Source: Bacillus sp. FJAT-27445
GTDB taxonomy: Bacteria > Bacillota > Bacilli > Bacillales > Cytobacillaceae
Direction of reading: 5' to 3'
Length of the DNA stretch: 64,000 nucleotides
Assembly: GCF_001510665.1 (NCBI RefSeq)
Contig: NZ_LMTI01000002.1
Span: forward strand, 249,236-313,235
In this document: positions 17,362 to 26,757 of the stretch, piece by piece
How positions within the stretch are numbered: position 1 is the stretch's first letter
How the letters are laid out: each line of letters begins with the position of its first letter
Translations under genes and position numbers: made by a program
Notes under the pieces: generated by a model
The model's input: only the letters and a program-made list of their open reading frames with translations
Database searches by the model: none
Told to the model about the DNA's origin: nothing

Positions 17362-18468
17362 TTATTTCTTTTCCCTTTTGTAAAAAGGCACTGGCACTAT
17401 AGTTGCTTTTAGTTTTTTGCCGCGTATTTCAACTTCCACTTCATTATCCAATCCTGCAAATTCAGATTTAATCAGGATAAGGCCAATATTTTTCTTCAAT
17501 GTTGGAGACTGTGTTCCAGTTGTTACCTCGCCTATCAACTCTCCGCCCGCATAGACCGGATAGCCATGGCGAGGAATACCGCGATCAATCATTTCAATGC
17601 CGGCGATCTTCCTTGGAATACCATTTTCCTTTTGCTGCTTAAGCGCTTCTTTGCCGATAAAGTCATCTTCCTTATTGACTTTGACGGCAAAACCAACTCC
17701 CGCCTCAAGCGGAGAAATTTCTGGGGACAATTCCTGGCCGTAAAGGGCAAGATTAGCTTCAAAACGAAGTGTATCGCGCGCGCCAAGGCCGCATGGAAGC
17801 ACTCCTTCCTCACGTCCTGCATCAAGTATGTCCTTCCAAATCTTCACTACATCTTCAGGATTGCAGTAAATTTCAAAACCATCCTCACCGGTGTAGCCAG
17901 TCCTCGATACAAGTGCCTTTGCTCCATTCAAGTCAACACCATCTTTAAACTTGAAGAAGCCAATATCGGATAAATCGTCTTCACTAGCAAGCTTTTGCAG
18001 TACATCTTCGGCCAATGGCCCCTGAATTGCGAGCTGCGCTGTTTTTTCCGAAAGGTTGACCATGGTGACATTGCCTTCAAGATGGTCATTTAACCATTCA
18101 TAGTCCTTATCAGTATTAGAGGCATTGACGACAAGGAGGTAGTGCTCAGCCCCCATTTTATAAATAAGCAAGTCATCAATAGTGCCGCCGTTCTCATAGC
18201 ACATTGCTGTATATTGGGCAGCGCCGTCCTGGACCTTTGATACATCATTGGTCATCATCTTTTGCAAAAACTTCAAGCTGTCGGGTCCCTTTATTTCAAT
18301 TTCGCCCATATGGGAAACATCGAATAATCCAGCCCTTTTCCTGACTGCTTCATGCTCTTCCTTAATACCGGAAAATTGGACCGGCAATTCCCAGCCGCCG
18401 AAATCAACCGTTTTGCCGCCGTATTCCTTATAAACCCCATAAAGCGGCGTGCGCTTCAGTTCCGCCAT
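17362..18468 (-). CDS. gcvT: Aminomethyltransferase (glycine cleavage T-protein)
   Basis: Releases ammonia from the aminomethyl-lipoyl group of GcvH and makes 5,10-methylene-tetrahydrofolate. The 368 residues show the T-protein start ([29 protein letters not shown]), the FDVSHMGEI folate-binding region, and the C-terminal barrel ([18 protein letters not shown]). First gene of the operon, with AAAGGGGGAG before the ATG. The long leader before it is a tandem glycine riboswitch. Confidence 0.97.
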   Translation of the reverse strand: MAELKRTPLYGVYKEYGGKTVDFGGWELPVQFSGIKEEHEAVRKRAGLFDVSHMGEIEIKGPDSLKFLQKMMTNDVSKVQDGAAQYTAMCYENGGTIDDLLIYKMGAEHYLLVVNASNTDKDYEWLNDHLEGNVTMVNLSEKTAQLAIQGPLAEDVLQKLASEDDLSDIGFFKFKDGVDLNGAKALVSRTGYTGEDGFEIYCNPEDVVKIWKDILDAGREEGVLPCGLGARDTLRFEANLALYGQELSPEISPLEAGVGFAVKVNKEDDFIGKEALKQQKENGIPRKIAGIEMIDRGIPRHGYPVYAGGELIGEVTTGTQSPTLKKNIGLILIKSEFAGLDNEVEVEIRGKKLKATIVPVPFYKREKK

Positions 18469-18589
18469 TCAAACTCCCCCTTTTCTGATTCGTCCCTCAA
18501 CTCTTTGCACTTCTCTCATCAGGATCTGCACCCGTACCATGCCACGTCCATATCTTGCTTCGTTCGTGCCCTCCAAAGCTTTTTCGGCA

Positions 18590-18636
18590 AAAAAGGACAG
18601 AAGCCTCCCTATAAACGTAAGAGAGGTCTCTGTCCT
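18590..18636 (-). terminator. Riboswitch-controlled terminator before gcvT
   Basis: The 3' part of the leader can form GGACAGA / TCTGTCC, extended by CCTC / GAGG-type pairs, followed by TTTTTT. Its 5' arm overlaps the last paired strand of the second glycine aptamer, so glycine binding can prevent the terminator. Confidence 0.8.
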
Positions 18637-18792
18637 TTCACCTGAAAGTTTACCTGTGGCAGGTTTTCCCCTTTGGTGGCTTTATCATATGTAAAGCGCT
18701 CTCCAGAGCCGCGTCCAACAAGGGTTCTTTTGCCTGAGAGATTCGCATAGTTTGCTTGCTCCTTCGGCGCTACTAATGTAGTCTCTCCCCTT
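18626..18792 (-). promoter_or_regulatory. Tandem glycine riboswitch
   Basis: On the minus strand two aptamers follow one another. Aptamer 1 runs from about 18790 to 18724 and has GGGGAGAGAC, GCGCCGAAGGAGCAA and CUCUCAGGCAAAAG. Aptamer 2 runs from about 18719 to 18626 and has GCGGCUCUGGAGAGC, ACCAAAGGGG and CUUUCAGGUGAAAGGACAG. These are the consensus elements of the gcvT RNA class. In B. subtilis this class switches the glycine cleavage operon on when glycine is abundant, and the adjoining terminator fits that mode. A TATAAT at 18806-18811 could be the -10 box. Confidence 0.93.
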
Positions 18793-18812
18793 GTTTTCAT
18801 CCGCAATTATAA

Positions 18813-19140
18813 TATTTTTTAAAAAGGCTATACTAACATTCAGTCAAACTTCAAATTAATGAAGGTCATGCTGCCATTGCCTTTTCATGGATGGCCATTT
18901 CCCTAGCCTTCCCTTCACTGTCAATAAAGGATTAGGCAGAGGTCTTCTGTAGTACGGGAAAACAGGTGAGATCTGAGATTGTTGCAATAATTGAAACTTT
19001 TAAAACTACATCCATCCTATCATTAAACCAGTAGGGAGAGCAATGGTTTTGTGGCTGAATTATTACCCCAGAAACAAAAAAAGAAAGCGTTTGCAGCATT
19101 TTGTTTGTTTTCCGACACTTTTTGAAAGGGGCTTTGCTGT
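18813..19140. other. Divergent intergenic region between the gcv leader and yqhH
   Basis: About 330 bases, AT-rich, presumably with the yqhH promoter. I see no gene or RNA structure beyond the riboswitch to its left. Confidence 0.5.
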
Positions 19141-20829
19141 ATGCCTGTTCAAATAGATTTCGATTGCTCCTGGCATGACGATTTCCTCCAAAGGATTGAC
19201 CAGGACGGGCCCTGGGGCAACTGGGAACTTTATAAATTGGCAGTTGCATCGGAACAGCATCTAGCCATTCCAGATTTCGAGGGGCTGCAGGCTCCTAAAC
19301 ATCTGCCCGGGCTGACCCCACTTCCCCACCAGCTTGAAGCTGCCAGACAGGTAGTTGAACATATGAATGGCAAGGCAATTTTGGCGGATGAAGTGGGCCT
19401 TGGCAAAACGATTGAAGCAGGTTTGATTCTGAAGGAATATATGATCAGAGGGCTAGTGAGGAAGGTTTTGATTCTCGTACCGGCTTCCCTTGTTACTCAG
19501 TGGGCCATTGAACTCAATACGAAGTTCCATATACCCGCGATTGCGCAAAAAAAAGCATATGTTTGGGAACAGTGTGATGTAGTCGTATCCTCTATTGATA
19601 CAGCAAAGAGAAATCCGCACAGAGAACTCGTATATAAACAAGACTACGATATGGTCATCATAGATGAGGCGCATAAATTGAAAAATAACAAAACGAAAAA
19701 CTATGAATTCGTCCAGAACCTAAAAAAGAAATTCTGTCTTCTCCTGACAGCTACCCCCATCCAGAATAAAATCGAGGAAATTTTCAATCTCGTCTCACTA
19801 CTAAAACCTGGCCATCTGGGAAACGAGTCCGTTTTTTATGATAGGTACAGAAAGGACTCACGTACAGTAGGTGAAGATGCCAACTTGAAGGCGCTTGTAA
19901 ATAAAGTCATGATTCGGAACCGGAGGGGAGATACCGGAATTGAATGGACAAAACGCCATGTACAAACCATGCCGATAGATTTTTCGCCCTCTGAGAGAAG
20001 GCTTTATGATGCAATAACAAACATCAGGGCTACTGGAAACTGGGCGGATAATAGTGCATTTTCGCTAATTACCCTACAGCGGGAAGCGTGCAGCAGCCGT
20101 GAAGCTGTCTACTATACATTAAAGAATATGCTCTTACGGAGTAAGTCCCCTTCCAGTGGTTTTGAGGGCAGCATTAATGAGCTTATTGAACTTGTTAATC
20201 TTGTCGATAAAAATTCAAAGGCTGAAAAAGCGCTGGAACTGATAAAATCGATTGGGGACAAAGTCATTGTTTTTACAGAATACCGTGCTACACAGCTTTA
20301 TTTGCAATGGTTCCTTAAACAGCACGGCATAAGCTCTGTCCCATTCCGAGGTGGCTTTAAAAGGGGCAAAAAGGACTGGATGAGGGAGCTTTTTGAAAAA
20401 CATGCCCAGGTGTTGATTGCTACTGAGGCTGGCGGAGAAGGAATTAATTTGCAATTTTGCAGCCATATTATCAATTTCGATCTTCCGTGGAACCCTATGC
20501 GCCTGGAACAGAGGATTGGACGCGTTCACCGCCTCGGCCAGGAAAAAGATGTAATGATCTATAATTTTGCAGTTAGGGACACGATAGAAGAGCAAGTCCT
20601 TAAGCTTTTATATGAAAAAATCCAGTTGTTTGAAAAAGTAATTGGAGACCTTGATGATATTCTCGCAAAATTCGAACTCGGCAATATTGAAGACCATTTG
20701 GCCGATATCTTCGGCCATTCTTTAACAGAAGGAGAAATGAGGATTAAAATGGAGAACTTAACTTCCATGATTGAATTCGCAAATGTTTTCAGGGAGGGAA
20801 GCCAGCATGCTGCAGCAGGACATCCATAA
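19141..20829 (+). CDS. yqhH: SNF2-family DEAD/H helicase YqhH
   Basis: A 562-residue superfamily 2 ATPase of the SNF2 type. Walker A is ADEVGLGKT (residue 80 region), Walker B is IIDEAHKLKN, motif III is LLLTATPIQN. The C-terminal RecA-like half has ATEAGGEGINLQ and QRIGRVHRLGQ. The family (RapA/HepA-like, short form) remodels nucleic acid-protein complexes. The target of YqhH is not known. ATG at 19141 with AAAGGGG upstream. The 3' end overlaps yqhG by 23 bases, as expected for the yqhH-yqhG pair. Confidence 0.93.
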   Translation: MPVQIDFDCSWHDDFLQRIDQDGPWGNWELYKLAVASEQHLAIPDFEGLQAPKHLPGLTPLPHQLEAARQVVEHMNGKAILADEVGLGKTIEAGLILKEYMIRGLVRKVLILVPASLVTQWAIELNTKFHIPAIAQKKAYVWEQCDVVVSSIDTAKRNPHRELVYKQDYDMVIIDEAHKLKNNKTKNYEFVQNLKKKFCLLLTATPIQNKIEEIFNLVSLLKPGHLGNESVFYDRYRKDSRTVGEDANLKALVNKVMIRNRRGDTGIEWTKRHVQTMPIDFSPSERRLYDAITNIRATGNWADNSAFSLITLQREACSSREAVYYTLKNMLLRSKSPSSGFEGSINELIELVNLVDKNSKAEKALELIKSIGDKVIVFTEYRATQLYLQWFLKQHGISSVPFRGGFKRGKKDWMRELFEKHAQVLIATEAGGEGINLQFCSHIINFDLPWNPMRLEQRIGRVHRLGQEKDVMIYNFAVRDTIEEQVLKLLYEKIQLFEKVIGDLDDILAKFELGNIEDHLADIFGHSLTEGEMRIKMENLTSMIEFANVFREGSQHAAAGHP

Positions 20830-21598
20830 TTTTCTTAGCGGCTATTTCAAGGCGACCGAATGCGGCGTGATTGAGCAGAGTCCCGGCCACCTATCAGTCC
20901 AGCTGACAGAGGATATTGATAAAGAACTCATGAACCGGCCCTTTTACTGGCACTACCTTGAAAAAACAGGCGGAATCCCGAACCCAATGTCGGTTACATT
21001 TATTACCGACAAAGATAATGCGCCCTCCGACCTAAAGGGGGAATATATTCATTTTGGCTCGCCCCGCCTCCACCAAATCTTTGAATCGGCAAAAAAACTC
21101 GCAAAATTTACTCGGCAATACCATGCCCATGGAACAGCCAGCCAGACAGCACTCCTGCCCTGGCTTGGCATGAATATTGTTATCTCCTATAAGTGTGATC
21201 GAAAAAGGGATGTATTTATGTCTGTCGGTCTCCATTTAATCAATGGCCGGATCGTTGAAGGCTTTCATGAAAAGATGCTTAAAATACCATTAACCCCAAA
21301 GATACCGGATTATTCTTATACGCTTTCCCCGCTTATTAAACCAAAAAGCGGTTTTTCTCGAATAGAGAACTATGTTAAGGCAGAGATTGACCAGGAGGAC
21401 CATGAATGGGCCAGGGCAGCAATTGATAGATGGGAAAAGGACCAACGCCTACTCGACCACTTTTATGAGGATTCCACCGAGGAACCCGCTGAAAGCTACC
21501 AAATCGAAAAAACAGCCTTAAAGGAACAATATGAGCCTAAGGTGATTATCTCCCTGGTTAATGGAGGCCTTTTTTACTTAGAGGAAGAAGCAATTTGA
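20807..21598 (+). CDS. yqhG: YqhG family protein
   Basis: A 263-residue soluble protein matching YqhG of Bacillus in position and neighbourhood (directly after the SNF2 helicase YqhH, before aroK). I see no known catalytic motif. It is acidic, with a conserved C-terminal stretch EEPAESYQIEKTALKEQYEPK. Start chosen at ATG 20807, eight bases after AGGGAGGG. The frame also opens with TTG at 20771, deep inside yqhH. Coupling to a helicase gene suggests a partner role, by inference only. Confidence 0.87.
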   Translation: MLQQDIHNFLSGYFKATECGVIEQSPGHLSVQLTEDIDKELMNRPFYWHYLEKTGGIPNPMSVTFITDKDNAPSDLKGEYIHFGSPRLHQIFESAKKLAKFTRQYHAHGTASQTALLPWLGMNIVISYKCDRKRDVFMSVGLHLINGRIVEGFHEKMLKIPLTPKIPDYSYTLSPLIKPKSGFSRIENYVKAEIDQEDHEWARAAIDRWEKDQRLLDHFYEDSTEEPAESYQIEKTALKEQYEPKVIISLVNGGLFYLEEEAI

Positions 21599-21616
21599 GT
21601 CCAAGTGTTCTTTTAC

Positions 21617-21667
21617 AAAAAAAACAATGGGAAGCTTGAATTAAATTCGGCTTCTCATTGTTTTTTT
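21617..21667. terminator. Bidirectional terminator between yqhG and yqzE
   Basis: Stem AACAATGGGAAGC / GCTTCTCATTGTT with an A-run on the left and a seven-T run on the right. It lies between convergent genes and overlaps the yqzE stop. Confidence 0.85.
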
Positions 21668-21837
21668 CGTTTCACGCCAAGATAAACAACATAAGGCAAA
21701 ATCCCAAACCATCGATACCAAAAGGATGCCCTTCCCTGCCTTTTTTCCGTCCGTGCCCTTTTTCGTTCATCCTTTGGCTGGTCAATATATTTAACGAAGG
21801 ACTGAGCCATATAATGGACAAAATCATTTGTTTTCAT
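21655..21837 (-). CDS. yqzE: YqzE family small protein
   Basis: A 60-residue very basic protein. It has the YqzE pattern: TNDFVHYMAQSFVKYIDQPK at the N-terminus, a Lys/Arg cluster, then a short hydrophobic segment (WFGILPYVVYL). In Bacillus yqzE sits next to the comG operon and is often co-regulated with it. Function unknown. ATG at 21837 follows AGGTG. A GTG three codons upstream is less likely. Confidence 0.87.
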   Translation of the reverse strand: MKTNDFVHYMAQSFVKYIDQPKDERKRARTEKRQGRASFWYRWFGILPYVVYLGVKRKKQ

Positions 21838-21861
21838 TATGCACACCTGCTTTCATTTCTG

Positions 21862-22383
21862 CTAACAAGTATGCCCCAGCCCGCGTTCTTTCAAACTTGA
21901 AATTAGCTCCTCCGCTATTTCTGCCGGAGTTTTTCCGCTTGTGGATATGCATATATCTGCTGTTTCCAGGTAGAATGGCATTCTTCCAGCAAGCCTGTCA
22001 CGCACTTCCTGTTCTTTATTTCCCTGAAGGAGCGGACGGGATTTATCTCCCTTTAGCCTTACAAGAATTTCCTCGGCAGGAGTATCAAGAAAAATGACAG
22101 TTCCCTTTTCTTTCATCAGCTTCCGGTTGCAACCCCTCTGAATTGCTCCTCCGCCTGTTGAAACAACAGTATCTCTTTCAGGCATAGTTTCTAGGGCTGC
22201 CGTTTCTAAATCCCTGAACCATTTTTCACCATTGTCGCCAAATATTTCATTAATGCTTTTCCCTTCCTGCTTTTCAATTTCCACGTCAGTATCCAAAAAT
22301 TCCATGCCTAGCAATTCCCCTAACAGCCGTCCAACCGTGGATTTGCCAGACCCCATAAAACCAATTAAAAAAATTGTCTTCAT
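21862..22383 (-). CDS. aroK: Shikimate kinase
   Basis: Phosphorylates shikimate with ATP. The 173 residues form a P-loop kinase: GFMGSGKSTVGR (Walker A at 11-16), DTDVEIE (shikimate and Mg2+ binding), and VVSTGGGAIQR. It lies between yqzE and comGG on the same strand, as in related Bacillus, where it may be read from the comG transcript as well as its own promoter. Confidence 0.96.
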   Translation of the reverse strand: MKTIFLIGFMGSGKSTVGRLLGELLGMEFLDTDVEIEKQEGKSINEIFGDNGEKWFRDLETAALETMPERDTVVSTGGGAIQRGCNRKLMKEKGTVIFLDTPAEEILVRLKGDKSRPLLQGNKEQEVRDRLAGRMPFYLETADICISTSGKTPAEIAEELISSLKERGLGHTC

Positions 22384-22395
22384 AATGCAGCTCCG

Positions 22396-22779
22396 TTAGT
22401 TCTTTTCCCCCCATTTTACCATCTTTTTAAGTGTGATGTCATAATACCCATAGCCTATAACTGATGATCTTCCTTCAACCTTGGCTAAAAGGGTTACATA
22501 GAGCATACCTGGAGCACTTGATACGACTGTATAGGAGGCGGTTCCTTTTCGATAGGTGAAACTGCCTGCCGCTGGAGTTCCGCCCTTCTCCTTAAGGATG
22601 GTCTCAACTTTCTTCAGGGTTCTCAGTAAATAATAGTCCTGCAGCTGGATTATTTCTGCTTCCTTGGCCATCCTCCTCTCAATGAGCAGTAGCTCTGAAG
22701 TCGCAGCGAGGCAAATGGAGATTGAGAGAAGGATGGACAAAGTTATTGGATAGGTAAAGCCGTTTTCATCGTTGGCCAT
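22396..22779 (-). CDS. comGG: Competence minor pseudopilin ComGG
   Basis: A 127-residue pseudopilin-like protein with a single N-terminal hydrophobic helix (ITLSILLSISICLAA) after a short leader NENGFTYP. It is the last gene of comGA-GG and part of the transformation pilus. Start chosen at ATG 22779 behind TGGGAG. A TTG five codons upstream is possible. Identified by position and pilin-like N-terminus, since ComGG sequences diverge fast. Confidence 0.87.
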   Translation of the reverse strand: MANDENGFTYPITLSILLSISICLAATSELLLIERRMAKEAEIIQLQDYYLLRTLKKVETILKEKGGTPAAGSFTYRKGTASYTVVSSAPGMLYVTLLAKVEGRSSVIGYGYYDITLKKMVKWGEKN

Positions 22780-22784
22780 GTTTT

Positions 22785-23213
22785 TTACTCCCAATTAACA
22801 AAGGAATGGATGGTCCCTTTGTATTCCTTACCGTACAAGTCCTTGAGCCGAATGGTGACCGTCTGCCCTTCTTTTGAAAATGTAGAAGCAGCTATATTTT
22901 GAATGAGGATTTCATGTCCGGTAAGGTTTACCCTCCGCCTAATGGAGTTCCCATACTTTTCGTAAAATATCGTGTCCTTCCCGTTCTTCATGACAAGCCT
23001 TTCCGAAAAAACTTCAACAGAACTGCACATTCTTAACTCCTTTTTTGCCTGATTTAAAAAAACATCCCATTCCATTTCTTGAAGCCTGTACTTAGCCTGG
23101 TCTTTGCTGCTGCCGATAGACGATATTGCCGGAACTAGAAGGAAGGCTATCATAGAAAATGCGCTCAGAGCAATCAGCATTTCCGCCAAACTGAAACCCT
23201 TCTCATTCGACAT
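22785..23213 (-). CDS. comGF: Competence minor pseudopilin ComGF
   Basis: A pseudopilin with the prepilin leader NEKGFSLAEML followed by a hydrophobic helix (IALSAFSMIAFLLVP). It belongs to the competence pilus complex. The open frame begins at 23261. I prefer the ATG at 23213, which places the K-G/F cleavage site four residues in and overlaps comGE by only 11 bases. Upstream ATGs are possible. Confidence 0.85.
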   Translation of the reverse strand: MSNEKGFSLAEMLIALSAFSMIAFLLVPAISSIGSSKDQAKYRLQEMEWDVFLNQAKKELRMCSSVEVFSERLVMKNGKDTIFYEKYGNSIRRRVNLTGHEILIQNIAASTFSKEGQTVTIRLKDLYGKEYKGTIHSFVNWE

Positions 23214-23535
23214 AGCCGCAAACCGTTCCTTTACCTGTTGATAAGCGGCCATATTCCACACAAACCTCTGAAGCCTCGTCCAGTGAACTTTTCAAAAAGA
23301 TGGTAAAAACAGATCCATTAATCGTTTCGGTGCGGGCAATTTGGTTGTTCCCTTCGGCAGCGGCTTTGAAAAGCTCCGCATACATGAATTGCGTAGCGGT
23401 CTTCTTAAGGCTGACCTCCTCCCCTTCTTTCCAAAGAAAAAAAATGGCCGGAAGGAGAAACAGGACAGCGATACCAAGTGCCGATATGGAGAGAAGCATT
23501 TCAGCAAGGAAGAAGCCCTTATTCTGCCGTAACAT
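23203..23535 (-). CDS. comGE: Competence minor pseudopilin ComGE
   Basis: A 110-residue pseudopilin with leader RQNKGFFLAEMLLSI and a long hydrophobic N-helix. It overlaps comGD by 17 bases and comGF by 11. It forms part of the tip complex of the transformation pilus together with ComGD, GF and GG. Confidence 0.86.
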   Translation of the reverse strand: MLRQNKGFFLAEMLLSISALGIAVLFLLPAIFFLWKEGEEVSLKKTATQFMYAELFKAAAEGNNQIARTETINGSVFTIFLKSSLDEASEVCVEYGRLSTGKGTVCGYVE

Positions 23536-23959
23536 AAAATCTCCCCCTCCCGATCTGGATCGTCATCTTGTACGTTTTATCATCGATAATGATAAAAAAC
23601 GACCCAAAAAAGTTTACATTTCCATTCGGCATAAATTTAAAGGACAAGGGCATCGATCCTTTTGTGATATTGATATACTCTGGGTACTTGCGCTCTACTA
23701 TATACGGCAAGTCAAATTGTTCAAAGGAAAAATAGAGGTTTTTTTCCCTTACAATTGTAAAGGTAACTTCCTTTTGATGGGAAATTGCGTAGAGCTGTGA
23801 ATAATAAAGGTCTGACTTCAGGTCACTGAAGAACTTTTCTTTTGTAGCAGTTTCATAAATGGGTCCCGCCAAAATTAGGGAGGCACTTGAAATGACAAGC
23901 AAACAAGCCAACGCAATTAAAGCTTCTGCCATCGTAAAACCTTTTTGGCCCCTTATCAT
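23519..23959 (-). CDS. comGD: Competence minor pseudopilin ComGD
   Basis: A 146-residue pseudopilin with leader RGQKGFTMAEALIAL and hydrophobic helix, cleaved by ComC after the Gly. Its ATG overlaps the comGC stop (ATGA), so translation is coupled. Confidence 0.9.
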   Translation of the reverse strand: MIRGQKGFTMAEALIALACLLVISSASLILAGPIYETATKEKFFSDLKSDLYYSQLYAISHQKEVTFTIVREKNLYFSFEQFDLPYIVERKYPEYINITKGSMPLSFKFMPNGNVNFFGSFFIIIDDKTYKMTIQIGRGRFYVTAE

Positions 23960-24285
23960 TGTGAAGGTGTGACTTCTTGTACTTCACCATTTGGCCCGAT
24001 TGTTAAGGTCGTTTTACCTCCAGGGCAGCCGCCTGCTTTGGGTGGCAAGTACTCTGCGGTAATTAGTTCTTCGATAGTAGTGGGATACTTCCCTTTATCC
24101 ATTTCATAAGCCTGAACCTGGGCCTGAACCATTTTTTTATACGCATCGCAACCTTTTTTATTAATATTCTGGTTGTGCTTGGTGATATTAGGGATGGTAA
24201 TAACGAGGAGTACGGAAATAACCAGCATGACGACCATCATTTCAATTAGTGTAAAACCTCGATTGTTTTTAATTAGGCGTTTCAT
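23956..24285 (-). CDS. comGC: Competence major pseudopilin ComGC
   Basis: The main subunit of the transformation pilus. It has 109 residues and a textbook type IV prepilin N-terminus NNRGFTLIEMMVVMLVIS, with Glu5 of the mature form. Two cysteines (Cys48 of KGCDAYK and the one in GGCPGG) can form the disulfide known for ComGC. AAAGGAGG precedes the ATG. Confidence 0.96.
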   Translation of the reverse strand: MKRLIKNNRGFTLIEMMVVMLVISVLLVITIPNITKHNQNINKKGCDAYKKMVQAQVQAYEMDKGKYPTTIEELITAEYLPPKAGGCPGGKTTLTIGPNGEVQEVTPSQ

Positions 24286-24297
24286 AATTTTCCTCCT

Positions 24298-25329
24298 TTA
24301 TATGCCGTCCATCATATGGAACATTGGCAGCAATATAGACATGTATATGGAAACAACAAGCAATGCAATGACCAGGAACATTGTAGGCTGGATGACACTG
24401 GTCAGTTTTTCGATTCTCGCTTCTAGCCGAACCATGCAATTCTGGCTGTAAAACCGCAGTTCCTCCCCTAGCCGTCCGTTGTCCTGCCCATGGCGAACGA
24501 CCATGGGCAATTCCTTTTCAAAGTACGGCAATGAGGCCAAAATGGCATCGAGCCTTTCTCCTCCGGCCAGTTGACCCTTTATCAGCAATCCTACACTGCT
24601 GTAAAACTCCTGCTCCCTGTTTTCCACAAAAAACGAAAGTGCTTCATAAACGGATAATCCTCCTGACAACAGGTAGCTTAATTGTATGGATAAATAATGG
24701 GTTTGAAGAATTCTTTGCAGGCTGCCCGCGAATGGAACACGCAAAATGAGTTTCCGCTGAATTAAGATTTGAAGTTTTTTGAACCAGGAATGATAGAGTA
24801 TGGCGCCTAGGAGTATAACGGCAGCAAACATAAACCCAATAACGGGAAGTGCTTCTGCAAAAGAGGAGATAATGATTGTAAATAGGTTAGCCTTGAGCCC
24901 CATTGAGTCAAATAATAGGGAAAAACGGGGAAGAAGTGATTTTTGGACAAAAATCAGGAGAATGCTTGTAAATAAAAACAGAAGAAGCGGATAATACATT
25001 AGCTTCATCAGCTTGCGAGTATCCCTGTCTCTCGTAAGAAGCGCCTTGCTCCCTTCAAGCGCCGCTTCGGCGAAATTTCCATGTTTCTCTGCAAAAAAGA
25101 CATATCCAGTCAGTTCTTTGTTGAAACCCATCTTTTCAAGGGCAGCGTGGAATGGAATACCGTTTTTTAGTGAATTCAAACAATCTGTGAGGTCGAGCTT
25201 TCGTGTTTCGGGGAGCTGGCAGGAAATGGACTCGATGGCTTCAGAAATGTGGTATCCCCTTTGAAGAAGCTCCCCCGCCTTTTTCAGGAACTCCGCCTGC
25301 TCCTTTAATGGCCAACTACGCTTCCTCAT
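24298..25329 (-). CDS. comGB: Competence pilus assembly membrane protein ComGB
   Basis: A 343-residue polytopic protein of the GspF/PilC family, the membrane platform for pseudopilus assembly. It contains two related cytoplasmic domains and about three membrane helices. Start chosen at ATG 25329 (MRKRSWPLKEQAEFLKKAG), which matches the family N-terminus and overlaps comGA by 14 bases. The frame extends to 25461 inside comGA. Confidence 0.94.
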   Translation of the reverse strand: MRKRSWPLKEQAEFLKKAGELLQRGYHISEAIESISCQLPETRKLDLTDCLNSLKNGIPFHAALEKMGFNKELTGYVFFAEKHGNFAEAALEGSKALLTRDRDTRKLMKLMYYPLLLFLFTSILLIFVQKSLLPRFSLLFDSMGLKANLFTIIISSFAEALPVIGFMFAAVILLGAILYHSWFKKLQILIQRKLILRVPFAGSLQRILQTHYLSIQLSYLLSGGLSVYEALSFFVENREQEFYSSVGLLIKGQLAGGERLDAILASLPYFEKELPMVVRHGQDNGRLGEELRFYSQNCMVRLEARIEKLTSVIQPTMFLVIALLVVSIYMSILLPMFHMMDGI

Positions 25330-26401
25330 GGGAATACACCAGCCTTTCGTATTCTGATTCCTTAATAAATCCCAGCGCGATTCCCTTCCTGATCGCTTTT
25401 CCCAATGTTTCATACTTAACCAGAGCCCCTTCCCCTCTGGATGCTTTAATGGCTGCATCAAGGCTCTTCCCTGTCAGCAGTTCAAACACGCTTGCTCTCT
25501 TCCTTACCCCGCTTGAATGGCAGAAAGGTGAACATTCCGTCCCACAAAAAGGACATTCCAATTCCACAATCCGCTGGGCAGTAACGGCAATGAGGGTCTG
25601 TTCAACCTCAAGCCAATTTACCCCGAATTCATGAAGCCTGTGAATTGCACCAGGAGCGTCACGGGTATGCATTGTCGTGAGCACAAGGTGTCCGGTCATT
25701 GAAGCCCTTACAGCAACTCTTGCCGTTTCGGCATCCCGGATTTCCCCCACCATAATGATGTCAGGATCGTGCCTAAGGATAGCCTTCAGACCAGCAGCAT
25801 AGGTTACGCCGGCTTTCTCATTCACCTGAACCTGCAATACAGTCCCGCATTCTTTTTCAATTGGGTCTTCAAGGGTGATGACACTTCGCTGCAGCTTGCT
25901 AGCGGTTTCGTTCAAAAGGGAATAAAGAGTCGTGGTCTTGCCACTGCCGGTTGGCCCGGTGAAAATGACCATCCCGTGGGAAGCTTTTAGAAGGTTTAGC
26001 AATTTTTTTGCCATGCCGGGAAAGAGGGATAGCTTATCGAAGGAAAACTTATCATGCTGGGGCAAAAGCCTGATGACCATGCTTTCTCGGTTATTGGATG
26101 GGAGTGTCGAAAGCCTCAGCCCAAAAGAATTGCCGTTCACTTCGGCAAATACCGCACCGCTTTGCGGCCTTCGCCGTTCTCCTATATCCATGTGGGCAGT
26201 AAATTTAAAGTGGGATATGAGGCGGTCACATTCTTCTTTTGGCAGGGACAAGCGCGGGCTTAGTTTGTTGGTAATGCGGAATTGGATCAGCGTATCTTCT
26301 TTACGGGGGAGAATGTGGATGTCTGTGGCGTGATGCTGGACAGCTTCAGCAATGATACGGTCAGCGAGGGCTTCTATGGCACTTGCAATGAAAAACACCA
26401 C
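25316..26401 (-). CDS. comGA: Competence pilus ATPase ComGA
   Basis: A 361-residue type II/IV secretion ATPase that powers assembly of the transformation pilus. Walker A is FTGPTGSGKTTT, the Asp box is LEDPIEKE, Walker B is DPDIIMVGEIRDAETA, and a zinc-type cysteine cluster CPFCGTEC follows. GTG start at 26401 after GGAG. First gene of the seven-gene comG operon, normally under ComK control. Confidence 0.96.
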   Translation of the reverse strand: MVFFIASAIEALADRIIAEAVQHHATDIHILPRKEDTLIQFRITNKLSPRLSLPKEECDRLISHFKFTAHMDIGERRRPQSGAVFAEVNGNSFGLRLSTLPSNNRESMVIRLLPQHDKFSFDKLSLFPGMAKKLLNLLKASHGMVIFTGPTGSGKTTTLYSLLNETASKLQRSVITLEDPIEKECGTVLQVQVNEKAGVTYAAGLKAILRHDPDIIMVGEIRDAETARVAVRASMTGHLVLTTMHTRDAPGAIHRLHEFGVNWLEVEQTLIAVTAQRIVELECPFCGTECSPFCHSSGVRKRASVFELLTGKSLDAAIKASRGEGALVKYETLGKAIRKGIALGFIKESEYERLVYSHEEA

Positions 26402-26757
26402 CTTTCTTCTCCATTATACAGAAATTACGACAAATTTCTAATTTCTTCCGGCTTTAAATTGTGAATTTTTTGTAAACAAAATTCTATAGTATAAAACAGT
26501 TTGCCTTTTCCAGTTGCCCCCTATTTTTATAGTTTATAAAACAAAAAGAGTGTAAAAATGAAGGAAATGTTCAGAAAACGAGTATTGACAGAAACATTGT
26601 ATATCATTTGTTTATACTTTGTATAACTTTTGTAAAATGACAATAGGTCATTTGTGAACACTTTCCAAACAGTTGGTGTTAACATTGTTAACCTCATTCC
26701 AATGGGGATTGAGCTGTATTATAATGGAATAAAATGAGGGGTTCGAGGTGAACTAGT
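26402..26757. other. Divergent intergenic region between comGA and the SufR-like regulator
   Basis: Very AT-rich. It must hold the comG promoter (minus strand) and the regulator promoter (TATAAT at about 26721 on the plus strand). The repeated GTTAAC motif (GTTAACATTGTTAAC, 26678-26692) sits upstream of the regulator and might be an operator. No exact AAAA-N5-TTTT ComK box pair was found by eye. Confidence 0.45.

Noticed and set aside
19082..19095. CcpA cre site upstream of yqhH
   Set aside because: AGAAAGCGTTTGCA matches about 12 of 14 consensus positions. That is within chance for an AT-rich region, and there is no metabolic reason to expect it.
26402..26757. ComK boxes upstream of comGA
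   Set aside because: AT-rich tracts are present but no AAAA-N5-TTTT pair with the right spacing was found by eye, so I do not call it.
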